Source: DASZUK01 sp963844575
GTDB taxonomy: Bacteria; Actinomycetota; Acidimicrobiia; Acidimicrobiales; RAAP-2
DNA: 64,000 nucleotides
NCBI GenBank assembly: GCA_963844575.1
Contig: CAWJOU010000005.1
Coordinates: 2,418,001-2,482,000 of the forward strand
Direction: 5' to 3'
Positions 25,453 through 34,287 of this stretch are shown in pieces (position 1 is the stretch's first letter; the number at the start of each line of letters is the position of its first letter). The notes beneath the pieces are model-generated. The model was not told the DNA's origin, searched no databases, and was given only the letters and a program-made list of their open reading frames with translations. The translations under genes were made by a program, and so were the position numbers.

Positions 25453-26642
25453 GTGAAGTACGAGGGGCTCGAGCTGTGGCGGCTCGGCCTGGCGCTCCGC
25501 CGGCCGGTCGGGACGTCGGCCGGCACGCACCGGGCCCGGCCGGTTGCGCTCGTACGAGTGATCGCCGACGGCGCGGACGGCTGGGGGAGTGCGGCGCGCT
25601 GGCCGAAGGAACGACCGTCGACCCACCGCTCGACGCGGTCTGGCGGGCCCTCGTCGGCCGCGGCGCCGACCGGCTGGCGACGGCGGCCGGGGCTCGCGAC
25701 GGCGAGCTGCCGCCGGCCGCGGTCGTCGCCCACCTCTTCGACGCGACGCCGACGAGCCGGATGGCTGCGGCCGCGCTGGAGATGGCCGTGCTCGACGCGG
25801 AGCTGCGGGCGGCCGGGCAGTCGCTGGCCGACCGGCTCGGCGTGCCCGCCGACGTTCGGGCGGCCGGTGTCGCAGCCGGCGCGGTCGTCGGTATCCCGCC
25901 CGACCGGGACGTCGGCGCCTTGGTGGACGACGTCGGCCGGCTGGTCGACGGCGGCTTCGCCCGCGTCCGGCTGAAGATCGAGCCGGGTTGGGACGTCGTG
26001 CCGGTCGTCGCGGTTCGCCGGGCCTTTCCGACCCTCGCCATCCAGGTCGACGCCAACGGCGCCTACCGGCTTCCCGCCGGCGGTGGCGAAGACGCCGGCG
26101 GGGGAGCGGCCACGCTCGACGACGCCCGGCGCCTCACTGCGCTCGACGAGCTCGACGTCGCCTGCATCGAGCAACCGCTGCCGCCGGCCGACCTGCCCGG
26201 GCACGCCGAGCTGGCGGAGCGGCTGGCGACGCCGGTCGCCCTGGACGAGTCGTTGACGTCGCTCCGGCGGGTCGACGATGCCATCCGCTACGGCGCCTGC
26301 GAGGTGGCGTGCCTGAAGCCGGCCCGACTCGGTGGACTGCTGGCGGCGCGCCGGGCGGTCGACGCGTGCCGGACGGCCGGCGTGGCGGCATTCGTCGGTG
26401 GCTTCTTCGAGACCGGGCTCGGCCGGACGGCCAACGCGGTCCTGGCCGTGGTGCCCGGGTTCACGGTGCCCGGCGACCTGTCGGACCCGGCCGCGTACCT
26501 CGTCGCCAACCCGATCCCGTACGTCCCGACGGCCGGGGACCGGATCACGCTGCCAACGGCGCCGGGCATCGGGGTCCGCCCGGACCCGACGGCCCTTTCG
26601 GACCTGGCTGACCAGGTACAACGGTTCGATGTCGGCGGCTGA
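25453..26642 (+). pseudogene. menC: o-Succinylbenzoate synthase (MenC-like enolase superfamily) with a frameshift
   Basis: Enolase-superfamily enzyme of menaquinone synthesis. The first frame gives VKYEGLELWRLGLALRRPVG to DGADGWG. One extra G in the G5 run 25583-25587 would continue as GECGALAEG, as MenC proteins do. The rest is intact: RLKIEPG (Lys), VDANGAY, CIEQPLPP and ALDESLTS (metal-binding Asp, Glu, Asp), and CLKPARLGG (second Lys). Corrected length is about 396 residues. Because all active-site residues survive downstream, a sequencing error is at least as likely as a real mutation. Related enolase-superfamily enzymes are possible alternatives. Confidence 0.8.
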
Positions 26643-26689
26643 GCCGGCCGGGGCCGGCCGCACCCGACGGCCCGGTCCCGCTGGGTGCG
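26643..26689 (+). terminator. Two hairpins after menC, possible terminator
   Basis: GCCGGCC/GGCCGGC (26643-26658, 2-nt spacer), then CGCACCC/GGGTGCG (26659-26665 and 26683-26689), start one base after the menC stop. There is no T tract. Confidence 0.4.
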
Positions 26690-26709
26690 GAGAACGGACG
26701 GCGGGCGCC

Positions 26710-26715
26710 TACAAT
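26710..26715 (+). promoter_or_regulatory. -10 box TACAAT for the coiled-coil/ANTAR pair
   Basis: TACAAT ends 9 nt before the ATG at 26725. No ribosome site lies between, so a leaderless transcript is expected. Confidence 0.5.
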
Positions 26716-26724
26716 CGTCGATCC

Positions 26725-27015
26725 ATGCAACGGTTCCTTCTCGAGCGGCGGATCCGGGACGTCCACACCAGGCTGGTTCGAGCCCGGGAGGAACTGGCCG
26801 TCCTCGACGAGCAGCTGGCCGTCGTCGCCGACGAGGCCGAGGAGGCCCGGCTGCGGTCGCTCGTGTCGGAGACGCCGCTGGCCGCCCACGAGTACGCGGA
26901 GGTCAAGCGGCACGCCGACGCGATCGGGCGGGCCCGCGAGGCGATGTGGACGGCCGTCAACGACCTCCAGCACCGCCAGGACGAGCTGCTGACGCACGTC
27001 GGTACCGGTCGATGA
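26725..27015 (+). CDS. Small coiled-coil protein of unknown function
   Basis: 96 residues, highly charged and helical with heptad-like spacing: LERRIRDVHTRLVRAREELA, then VLDEQLAVVADEAEEARLRS and a C-terminal helix AREAMWTAVNDLQHRQDELL. No enzyme motif. The start follows a TACAAT box. The stop overlaps the start of the ANTAR response regulator (ATGA), so the two are co-translated; a partner or modulator role is inference only. Confidence 0.75.
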   Translation: MQRFLLERRIRDVHTRLVRAREELAVLDEQLAVVADEAEEARLRSLVSETPLAAHEYAEVKRHADAIGRAREAMWTAVNDLQHRQDELLTHVGTGR

Positions 27016-27716
27016 CGCCGCCGACGAACGGCAACGCGCCCGCCGCCGAGCGGTCGGTCGACCCATCGGTGGGCGACCCATCGGTGGGCGAGCCGTCGGC
27101 AGGCAAACAGGCGCCGACGCGGGTGGTGATCGCCGAGGACGAGGCGATCATCCGGCTCGACCTGAAAGAGATCCTGCTGTCGGCCGGCTTCGACGTCGTC
27201 GGCGAGACCGGCCGCGGCGACGAGGCGGTGACGCTCGTCGAGCAGCACCAGCCGGACCTGGCGATCCTCGACATCAAGATGCCGGGGATGGACGGCGTCC
27301 GCGCCGCGCACGAGATCACGACGAACCACAAGGTCGCGGTGCTCGTCCTCACCGCGTTCAGCCAGCGGGACCTGATCGAGGACGCCCGTGACGCGGGGGT
27401 GGCGGCGTACCTGGTGAAGCCGTTCCGGCGAGAGGAGCTGCTGCCGGCCATCGACGACGTCCTGTCGCGGTGCCGCCAGGAGTGGGCGATCGAGGACGAG
27501 ATCGCCACGCTGCCGGCGGGCGGCGGCGACCGGGAACCGGCCGAGGACAAGATCGTCACCCGCCGCGTCGTCGACGACGCGAAGGGCATCCTGATGGACC
27601 GCCACGGCCTGTCGGAGCCGGACGCGTTCGCGTTCGTCCAGCGGACGGCCATGCAGACGCGGTCGCGGATGCGCGACGTCGCCCAGCGGGTCGTCGACGG
27701 CGAGCTGGCGCCGTGA
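27012..27716 (+). CDS. Response regulator with ANTAR RNA-binding domain (PdtaR-like)
   Basis: 234 residues. The receiver domain (about 36-155) has VVIAEDEAIIR, the phosphoacceptor Asp in LAILDIKMPGMDG, and LVKPFRREEL with the conserved Lys. The C-terminal ANTAR domain has VVDDAKGILMDRHGLSEPDA and AFVQRTAMQTRSRMRDVA, which binds paired RNA hairpins to block termination. The cognate kinase is not nearby. The first 35 residues are a low-complexity Pro/Ser/Gly lead with DPSVG-type repeats. It overlaps the coiled-coil gene and lies 1 bp before polA. Confidence 0.92.
   Translation: MTPPTNGNAPAAERSVDPSVGDPSVGEPSAGKQAPTRVVIAEDEAIIRLDLKEILLSAGFDVVGETGRGDEAVTLVEQHQPDLAILDIKMPGMDGVRAAHEITTNHKVAVLVLTAFSQRDLIEDARDAGVAAYLVKPFRREELLPAIDDVLSRCRQEWAIEDEIATLPAGGGDREPAEDKIVTRRVVDDAKGILMDRHGLSEPDAFAFVQRTAMQTRSRMRDVAQRVVDGELAP
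27058..27102 (+). repeat. Three imperfect 15-bp tandem repeats in the ANTAR regulator N-terminus
   Basis: Units GACCCATCGGTGGGC, GACCCATCGGTGGGC and GAGCCGTCGGCAGGC encode DPSVG, DPSVG and EPSAG in frame. The 15-bp unit keeps the frame when copy number changes. Confidence 0.6.
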
Positions 27717-27717
27717 G

Positions 27718-30591
27718 GTGACGCCGGGCCAAGCAGCCGGGACCGGGGCATCCGGCGAGAGCAGTGGCGGCCCGCTCTTCCTGCTCGACGGCATGTCGCT
27801 GGCCTTCCGGGCGTACTTCGCCCTCCCGCCGGACCTCGTCACGTCGACCGGCGTCGTGACGAACGCGGTGCACGGCTTCGTCTCGATGCTCGTCTACCTC
27901 GTCCGCGAGCACCGGCCGGATTCGCTGGCCGTGGCGTTCGACCCGCGGGGTGGGAACTTCCGCGACGACATGGTCGAGGACTACAAGGGTGGCCGCGCCG
28001 CCACGCCGGACGACCTGCTGCCGCAGTTCGGGATGATCCGCGACGTGCTCGCCGCGCTCAACGTGCCGGTCGTCGAGGTGCCGACGTTCGAGGCCGACGA
28101 CGTCCTGGCGACGCTGGCGACGGAGGCCCGCGACCGCGGCTGCCCGGTCGTCGTCGTCACCGGCGACCGCGACTGCTTCCAGCTCGTCGAGGACCCGTAC
28201 ATCAAGGTGCTCTACAACCGGCGCGGCGTCAGCGACTACTCGCTCTACGACGTCGCCGGCATCGTCGACCGGACCGGGGTGACGCCGGACCGCTACCCGA
28301 TGCTGGCCGCGCTGCGCGGCGACACGTCCGACAACCTGCCCGGCGTCCCGGGGGTCGGGGACAAGACCGCGGCCAAGCTGATCAGCGCCTACGGCGACCT
28401 CGACGGCGTTTACGCCCACCTCGACGAGCAGTCGCCGAAGCTGCGGGAGAACCTGGCGACGTACGAGGCCAGGGCCCGGACGAACGCGTCGGTGACGATG
28501 CTCGTGCGCGACGTCCCGCTCGACGTCACCGTCGACGACCTGCGCCTCGGCGGTTGGGACCTCGACGCCGCCCGCGAGACGTTCGCGACGCTGGAGCTGA
28601 AGAACGTCTGGCAGCGGATGCAGGCGCTGCTGGACGACGGCAGCTTCGGTCCGTCGCGATCGGGCGGGACGACGAGTGGGAAGAAGGCGCCGGCCGACAG
28701 CCCGCCGGCGGCCGACGGGTCCGCCCCGGCGGTGCCCGAGGGCCTGCCGGACGTGATCGTCACGGTCGAGCCACTCGACCCGGTGCGGCCAGCCGACGCG
28801 ACCGAGGCCGTGGTCGCGCTGGAGCGGCTCGTCGGCGAGCTGTCGGGGGACGCGGTCCTGTCGGTCGCCGGCCGGTGGGAGGGCACGCCCGGCCGCTCGC
28901 CGCTGAAGGGCATCGCGCTGGCCGTCGGCGGCGAGACGCGGTCGGCGGTGTGGCTCGACCCGGCACGGCTGGAGGAGACCGACGTCCGGGCCGAGTTGAC
29001 GGCCGTGCTCGGCCGGGCGCCGGTCGTCGGCCACGACGTGAAGGAGCTGCTGCGGTCGGTCCTGCCGGTCGGCATCGACTGCACGTCGCTCGTCATGGAC
29101 ACGAAGGTGGCGGCGTACCTGATCGACCCGTCGAGCGGCGACTACAGCCTCGACGCGGTGGGCGGTGCGGGGTCGCCGTCCGGCCCGGCGGAGGGCCGGG
29201 CGGTCGTCGGCCAGCTGGCGCTCGGCGGGCTCGAGGGGGACGACGAGCCGCCGGCCGAGGTCGCAGCCGACGAGCTCGTCGCCGCGGAAGCCCGCGAGGT
29301 GACGACCGAGGCGCTGCGGGTGGCCGCGCTCGTGCCGATCGAACGGGACCGGCTCGACGCGGAGGGCATGCGTGATCTCCACGACGACGTCGAGACGCCG
29401 CTCGTCCGCGTGCTGGCCCGGATGGAGGTCGTCGGTATCCGCGTCGACACGATCGAGCTGCGGCGGATCGCCGACAACCTGGTGACCGAGACGCAGCGGC
29501 TGATGGCCGAGATCCACCAGCTCGCCGGCCACGAGTTCAACGTCAACTCGACGCCGCAGCTGCGGACGGTGCTCTACGACGAGCTCGGCCTCACGCCCGG
29601 CCGCAAGACGAAGACCGGGTACTCGACCGACGCGGCGACGCTCGAGTCGCTGCGCGACGACCATGCGATCGTCGACACGCTCCTGCGCTACCGCGAGGTC
29701 GAGAAGCTCCGGTCGACGTACGGCGAGAGCCTGCTGGCCGAGGTCGCGGCGGACGGTCGCATCCACGCGTCGTTCCGCCAGACCGTCGCCCGGACCGGCC
29801 GGCTGTCGTCGGAGCGGCCGAACCTGCACAACATCCCGACGCGGACCGAGACCGGCCAGCAGTTCCGGCGGGCGTTCGTGCCGGCCGAGGGCTGCCGGTT
29901 CCTCGTCGCCGACTACGACCAGGTCGAGCTGCGCGTGCTCGCCCACCTGTCCGGCGACCCCGGGCTCGTCGCCGCGTTCACGTCCGGCGCGGACATCCAC
30001 CGGACCGTCGCGGCCGGCATCTACGGCCTGGCGCCGGACGACGTCACCCGCGTCCAGCGGGACCGGGCGAAGATGGTCTCGTACGGGCTGATCTACGGCA
30101 TGGAGGCGTTCGGGCTCGCCCGCCGGCTGGCGACGAGCGTCGACGAGGCCAACGAGATCATGGACCGGTACTTCGGCGGCTTCCCAGAGGTCCACGCCTA
30201 CATGGAGCAGACCGTCGCCGACGCCCGGGCCCGTGGCTACACGCGGACCGCGCTCGGCCGCAAGCGTCCGCTGCCGGAGCTGTCCGACCGCAACTACCGG
30301 GTCCGCCAGGCCGCCGAGCGCCAGGCCATGAACGCTGGCATCCAGGGGCTCGCCGCCGACCTGTTCAAGGTGGCGCTCGTCCGGCTCGACCAGGCGCTGG
30401 ACGACGGCGGCCTGGCCAGCCGGCTCGTCCTGCAGATCCACGACGAGGTGATCGTCGACGTCCGCCCCGGCGAGGACGATGCGGTCGCTGCGCTGACCGA
30501 GCAGGCGTTGACCGGCGCCGCCGACCTCTCCGTGCCGCTCGAGGTCTCGACCGCCTGGGGCAGCTCCTGGGCCGACGCCAAAGGCGGCTGA
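27718..30591 (+). CDS. polA: DNA polymerase I
   Basis: 957 residues. The N-terminal 5'-3' exonuclease (about 1-290) has EADDVLATLA and VTGDRDCFQL. The middle 3'-5' exonuclease-like domain lacks the acidic DxE residues (VLSVAGRWEG where they would be), so proofreading is probably lost. The polymerase domain from about 555 has DYDQVELRVLAHLSGD near 731, RDRAKMVSYGLIYG (O-helix) near 781, and QIHDEVIVD near 905. Start is GTG 27718, 1 bp after the ANTAR stop. It acts in gap filling and repair. Confidence 0.96.
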   Translation: MTPGQAAGTGASGESSGGPLFLLDGMSLAFRAYFALPPDLVTSTGVVTNAVHGFVSMLVYLVREHRPDSLAVAFDPRGGNFRDDMVEDYKGGRAATPDDLLPQFGMIRDVLAALNVPVVEVPTFEADDVLATLATEARDRGCPVVVVTGDRDCFQLVEDPYIKVLYNRRGVSDYSLYDVAGIVDRTGVTPDRYPMLAALRGDTSDNLPGVPGVGDKTAAKLISAYGDLDGVYAHLDEQSPKLRENLATYEARARTNASVTMLVRDVPLDVTVDDLRLGGWDLDAARETFATLELKNVWQRMQALLDDGSFGPSRSGGTTSGKKAPADSPPAADGSAPAVPEGLPDVIVTVEPLDPVRPADATEAVVALERLVGELSGDAVLSVAGRWEGTPGRSPLKGIALAVGGETRSAVWLDPARLEETDVRAELTAVLGRAPVVGHDVKELLRSVLPVGIDCTSLVMDTKVAAYLIDPSSGDYSLDAVGGAGSPSGPAEGRAVVGQLALGGLEGDDEPPAEVAADELVAAEAREVTTEALRVAALVPIERDRLDAEGMRDLHDDVETPLVRVLARMEVVGIRVDTIELRRIADNLVTETQRLMAEIHQLAGHEFNVNSTPQLRTVLYDELGLTPGRKTKTGYSTDAATLESLRDDHAIVDTLLRYREVEKLRSTYGESLLAEVAADGRIHASFRQTVARTGRLSSERPNLHNIPTRTETGQQFRRAFVPAEGCRFLVADYDQVELRVLAHLSGDPGLVAAFTSGADIHRTVAAGIYGLAPDDVTRVQRDRAKMVSYGLIYGMEAFGLARRLATSVDEANEIMDRYFGGFPEVHAYMEQTVADARARGYTRTALGRKRPLPELSDRNYRVRQAAERQAMNAGIQGLAADLFKVALVRLDQALDDGGLASRLVLQIHDEVIVDVRPGEDDAVAALTEQALTGAADLSVPLEVSTAWGSSWADAKGG

Positions 30592-30730
30592 GCGGCCGGC
30601 CAGACCCCGGTGGTAGCCTTTTCGGGCCTTGCCGGCGTCGGTGGCCGGGCAAACCCTGTCGTCTACAGGATCCCGACGCGATCGCCGCTTCCCGCTGGGG
30701 AGGTGACAGCCACGAAAGCGAGCAGTACGA
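30592..30730 (+). promoter_or_regulatory. rpsA leader with -10-like box and possible uORF
   Basis: TAGCCT at 30614-30619 could be a -10 element, leaving a leader of roughly 100 nt. GGGGAGG at 30697-30703 is a strong ribosome site, but it is 27 nt from the rpsA ATG, too far to serve it. An overlapping GTG (30703-30705) opens an 11-codon frame that ends across the rpsA start, with TGA at 30736-30738. Control by leader translation is conceivable but unproven. Confidence 0.4.
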
Positions 30731-32254
30731 ATGCCTGATTCCTTCTCCGCCGTCCTCCTTTCCGACGAGGCCATGGGCACGTTCGACGAGGACGGCAACT
30801 ACGTCCCCCGCTCCGTCGTCGAGGACGACCTCGCCGGCCAGCCACTCGAGGACGTCATGGCCGGCACGATCGTCGAGTTCGACGACGGCGACGTGGTCGA
30901 GGGCACGGTCGTCAAGATCGACCGCGACGAGGTGCTGCTCGACATCGGCTTCAAGTCCGAGGGCGTCATCCCGGCCCGCGAGCTGTCGATCCGCAACGAC
31001 GTCCACCCCGAAGAGATCGTCAGCCTCGGCGACCACGTCGAAGCGCTCGTCCTGCAGAAGGAGGACAAGGAAGGCCGGCTCGTCCTCTCGAAGAAGCGGG
31101 CCCAGTACGAGCGGGCGTGGTCGACCATCGAGAAGCTGAAGGAAGCGGACGAGATGGTCAAGGGCCCGGTGATCGAGGTCGTCAAGGGCGGCCTGATCGT
31201 CGACATCGGCCTCCGCGGCTTCCTGCCGGCGTCGCTCGTCGAGCTGCGCCGGGTCCGCGAGCTCCAGCCGTACGTCGGCCGGGTCATCGAGGCCAAGATC
31301 ATCGAGCTCGACCGGAACCGGAACAACGTCGTCCTGTCCCGGCGGGCCTGGCTCGAGGAGGCCCAGAAGGAGCAGCGCGGCGACTTCCTCGCCAACCTCA
31401 AGCCGGGCGAGCGTCGCCGCGGCGTCGTCTCGTCGGTCGTCAACTTCGGTGCCTTCGTCGACCTCGGCGGCATGGACGGCCTCGTCCACGTCTCCGAGCT
31501 CTCCTGGAAGCACGTCGACCATCCCTCCTCGGTGGTCACGGTCGGCGACGAGATCGAGGTCGAGGTGCTCGACGTCGACCTCGACAAGGAGCGGATCAGC
31601 CTCTCGCTCAAGGCCACCCAGACCGACCCGTGGCAGGAGTTCGCCGACAGCCACCAGGTCGGCCAGCTCGTCTACGGCCGGATCACGAAGCTCGTGCCGT
31701 TCGGGGCCTTCGTCCAGGTCGGCGACGGCATCGAGGGCCTCGTCCACATCTCCGAGATGGCCGCCCACCACGTCGACCTGCCCGAGCAGGTCGTCACCCC
31801 CGGCGAGGAGCTGTGGGTCAAGATCATCGACATCGACCTCCAGCGGCGCCGCATCAGCCTGTCGATCAAGCAGGCCGCGGAGGGCGGCGAGGTCTCCGAG
31901 GAGTACCGCGAGGCCTTCGGCGAGCACGCCTACGACGAAGAGGGCAACTACATCGGCTACGACTACGCCGAGGGTGGCGAGTTCACCCCGGAGACCGAGG
32001 CCCAGGCGGCGTGGGCCGACTACGTCGCCGAGGCGGTCACGCCGGCCGGCGACGAGGCGGACGCAGCCGACGGGAGCCCGGCCCCGGCGGCCGAGCCAGC
32101 CGAGCCGGCCGCGGCCCCCGAGGCCGTCGCCGAAGCGGCTCCTGAAGCCGCCGCCGAGGTCGTCACCGAAGCGCCCCCCGAGGTCGTGACCGAAGCCGCC
32201 CCCGAGGCGGCCCCGGTCACCGAAGCGGCCGCCGAAGCCGTCACCGAGGGATAG
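30731..32254 (+). CDS. rpsA: 30S ribosomal protein S1
   Basis: 507 residues with four S1 RNA-binding domains: about 53-120 (EGTVVKIDRDEVLLDIGFKS), 143-207 (KGPVIEVVKGGLIVDIGLRG), 229-297 (RGVVSSVVNFGAFVDLGG) and 314-384 (YGRITKLVPFGAFVQVGDG). A short N-terminal ...FDEDGNYVPRS segment is typical of actinobacterial S1. The last about 70 residues are Ala/Glu/Pro repeats. The ATG at 30731 is weakly preceded by GAAAGCGAG. Its TAG directly abuts the stop of the convergent ABC transporter gene with no gap. Confidence 0.96.
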   Translation: MPDSFSAVLLSDEAMGTFDEDGNYVPRSVVEDDLAGQPLEDVMAGTIVEFDDGDVVEGTVVKIDRDEVLLDIGFKSEGVIPARELSIRNDVHPEEIVSLGDHVEALVLQKEDKEGRLVLSKKRAQYERAWSTIEKLKEADEMVKGPVIEVVKGGLIVDIGLRGFLPASLVELRRVRELQPYVGRVIEAKIIELDRNRNNVVLSRRAWLEEAQKEQRGDFLANLKPGERRRGVVSSVVNFGAFVDLGGMDGLVHVSELSWKHVDHPSSVVTVGDEIEVEVLDVDLDKERISLSLKATQTDPWQEFADSHQVGQLVYGRITKLVPFGAFVQVGDGIEGLVHISEMAAHHVDLPEQVVTPGEELWVKIIDIDLQRRRISLSIKQAAEGGEVSEEYREAFGEHAYDEEGNYIGYDYAEGGEFTPETEAQAAWADYVAEAVTPAGDEADAADGSPAPAAEPAEPAAAPEAVAEAAPEAAAEVVTEAPPEVVTEAAPEAAPVTEAAAEAVTEG

Positions 32255-33256
32255 TCAGCCGGCCGGCGGCCCGCTCGGCCGGCCGAGCGGCGGCCCGACA
32301 AGAGGCGGACTGGCGAGGGGGAAGTGGCAGGCCACCGCCTGCCCCGGCGCGACCTCGCGCAGGACCGGCACCTCGGCCGCGCAGCGAGCCTCGGCTCGCG
32401 GACAGCGGGTGCGGAACCGGCAGCCCGACGGCGGGTCGATCGGGCTCGGCGGCTCACCGCCCAGCGGCTTCGCCCGCGGCGCGTCCGGGTCCGGGTCGAC
32501 GGCCGAGTCGACGAGCGCGGCCGTGTAGTGATGGGCCGGCCGCCGGTAGAGCGCGTCGGCCGGCGCGACCTCGCAGACCGTGCCGAGGTACATGACCGCG
32601 ACGCGGTCGCTGACGTTCTTGACCACCGCCAGGTCGTGGGCGATGAAGAGGACGCTCAGGCCGTAGCGGGCCTTGAGGTCCTCGAGCAGGTTGAGGATCT
32701 GGGCCTGGACGGAGACGTCGAGGGCGGAGACGATCTCGTCGCAGACGAGCAGCTTCGGCTCCGTCACGAGCGCCCGGGCGATGCTGATGCGCTGGCACTG
32801 GCCACCCGAGAGCTCGCCCGGCCGGCGGCCGCCGGCCACCGCCGGGTCGAGCCCGACGGCTTCGAGCATCACCGCCACCGCGTCGTCGCGCTCCGCCCGC
32901 GTGCCGCGACGCCAGATGTCGAGCGGCTCCGCGACGATGTCGCGCACCCGGCGGCGCGGGTTGAGCGAGGAGACCGGGTCCTGGAAGACCATCTGCATCG
33001 CCATCCGCGCCTCGCGCCGTCGCCGGCGTCGCAGCCCGGTGAGGTCGACGCCGTCGAAGACCACCGAGCCGCCCGCTGACCGCTCGACCTGGACGATCGC
33101 CCGCGCCGCGCTCGACTTCCCGCAGCCCGACTCGCCGACCAGCCCGAGCGTCTCGCCCGCCCGGACGTCGAGGTCGATGCCGGACACCGCCTGGACCTGG
33201 CGGCGACCGCGGCCGTACTCGACCCGCAGGCCACGGACCGTGAGGAGATCCGTCAC
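32255..33256 (-). CDS. Oligopeptide/dipeptide ABC transporter ATP-binding protein (OppF/DppF type)
   Basis: 333 residues. Walker A is GESGCGKSS, signature LSGGQCQR, and Walker B LLVCDEIVSALD, where the usual Pro of DEPVSALD is Ile. The C-terminal oligo_HPY region has CRFRTRCPRAEARC with the cysteines typical of OppD/F. GTG 33256 overlaps the upstream OppD-type gene (GTGA). Last gene of the operon; it converges on rpsA without a gap. Peptide, nickel or other small solutes are possible substrates. Confidence 0.92.
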   Translation of the reverse strand: MTDLLTVRGLRVEYGRGRRQVQAVSGIDLDVRAGETLGLVGESGCGKSSAARAIVQVERSAGGSVVFDGVDLTGLRRRRRREARMAMQMVFQDPVSSLNPRRRVRDIVAEPLDIWRRGTRAERDDAVAVMLEAVGLDPAVAGGRRPGELSGGQCQRISIARALVTEPKLLVCDEIVSALDVSVQAQILNLLEDLKARYGLSVLFIAHDLAVVKNVSDRVAVMYLGTVCEVAPADALYRRPAHHYTAALVDSAVDPDPDAPRAKPLGGEPPSPIDPPSGCRFRTRCPRAEARCAAEVPVLREVAPGQAVACHFPLASPPLVGPPLGRPSGPPAG

Positions 33257-34287
33257 CGCGCCACCTTCACCGACGCCGGCCCGCGCCGGAAGCCGAGCGG
33301 GAACCAGCACGCGTACCGGTGGCCCGGGGTCTCGGCCTCCACCAGCGGCGGCACCTCCCGGCGGCACAGCTCCTGGACGTACGGGCAGCGCGGTGCGAAC
33401 GGGCAGCCCGCCGGCCGGCGGACCGGGTCGGGCGGCCGGCCCTCGATGGCCGCCAGCCGGGTGTGGCTCGGATCGGCCAGCCGTGGCGTCGAGCCGAGCA
33501 GCGCCGCCGTGTACGGCATCGCGGTCGACGCGAACAGCGTCCGCGTCGGCGCCTGCTCGACCACCCGGCCGGCGTACATGACGAGGACTTCGTCCGTCCG
33601 CGTCGCCACGACGCCGAGGTCGTGCGAGACGAGAACCATCGCCATGCGCCGATCGGCTCCCGACGCGCGCAACAGGTCGAGGATCTGGGCCTGCACCGTG
33701 ACGTCGAGGCCGGTCGTCGGCTCGTCGGCCAGCAGTAGCCGCGGCGCACAGGCGATGGCGATGGCGACCGCCACCCGCTGGCGCATGCCGCCCGACAGCT
33801 CGCCCGGGTAGCTGCGGTACCGGCGCTCCGGCGCCGGGATGCCGACTTGGGCGAGCAGCGCGATCGCCGTCGCCTTCGCGTCCGCCCGGTCCATCTCGAG
33901 GTGCAGGCGGAGCGATTCGGTGATCTGGCGGCCGACCCGCACGACCGGGTTCAGCGACGCGGTCGAGTCCTGGAAGACCATGGCGATGCGGGCACCCCAC
34001 ACCGACCGGAGCAGCTTCGGCGAGGCCCCCATCATCTCCCGGCCCTCGAACCGCACCGACCCCGACTGCCGCATGCCGTCGCCCCGGAGCAGCCCCATCA
34101 CCGTCCTCGACAGGACCGTCTTGCCGGAGCCCGACTCGCCGACGATGCCCAGCGTCCGGCCGCGGGCCAGTGAGAACGAGACGCCGTCGACCGCCCGCAG
34201 CTCGCCCCGGTCGGTCGTGAACGACGTCCGGACGTCGCGCACCTCCAGCAGCGGGAGCTCCCGGTCGTCGGCCGCTGAGCTGGTCAT
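33253..34287 (-). CDS. Oligopeptide/dipeptide ABC transporter ATP-binding protein (OppD/DppD type)
   Basis: 344 residues. Walker A GESGSGKT, Q-loop FQDSTASLNP, signature LSGGMRQR, Walker B LLLADEPTTGLD and H-loop VSHDLGVV are all canonical. The C-terminal oligo_HPY motif is CPFAPRCPYVQELC. The ATG at 34287 (MTSSAADDRELPLLEVRDV) overlaps the permease stop by 4 bp. It powers import with the OppF-type partner as an ATPase heterodimer. Confidence 0.93.
   Translation of the reverse strand: MTSSAADDRELPLLEVRDVRTSFTTDRGELRAVDGVSFSLARGRTLGIVGESGSGKTVLSRTVMGLLRGDGMRQSGSVRFEGREMMGASPKLLRSVWGARIAMVFQDSTASLNPVVRVGRQITESLRLHLEMDRADAKATAIALLAQVGIPAPERRYRSYPGELSGGMRQRVAVAIAIACAPRLLLADEPTTGLDVTVQAQILDLLRASGADRRMAMVLVSHDLGVVATRTDEVLVMYAGRVVEQAPTRTLFASTAMPYTAALLGSTPRLADPSHTRLAAIEGRPPDPVRRPAGCPFAPRCPYVQELCRREVPPLVEAETPGHRYACWFPLGFRRGPASVKVAR

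Noticed and set aside
27556..30798. Open frame of over 1000 codons antisense to polA
   Set aside because: Its residues are Arg/Val/Asp/Gly-biased as expected for the complement of high-GC coding DNA, with no family motif, and polA on the other strand is certain.
32258..32285. CGGCCGGC-rich inverted repeat as a bidirectional terminator between rpsA and the ABC gene
   Set aside because: It lies inside the C-terminal codons of the ABC gene and such GGCC-rich symmetry is common in this composition.
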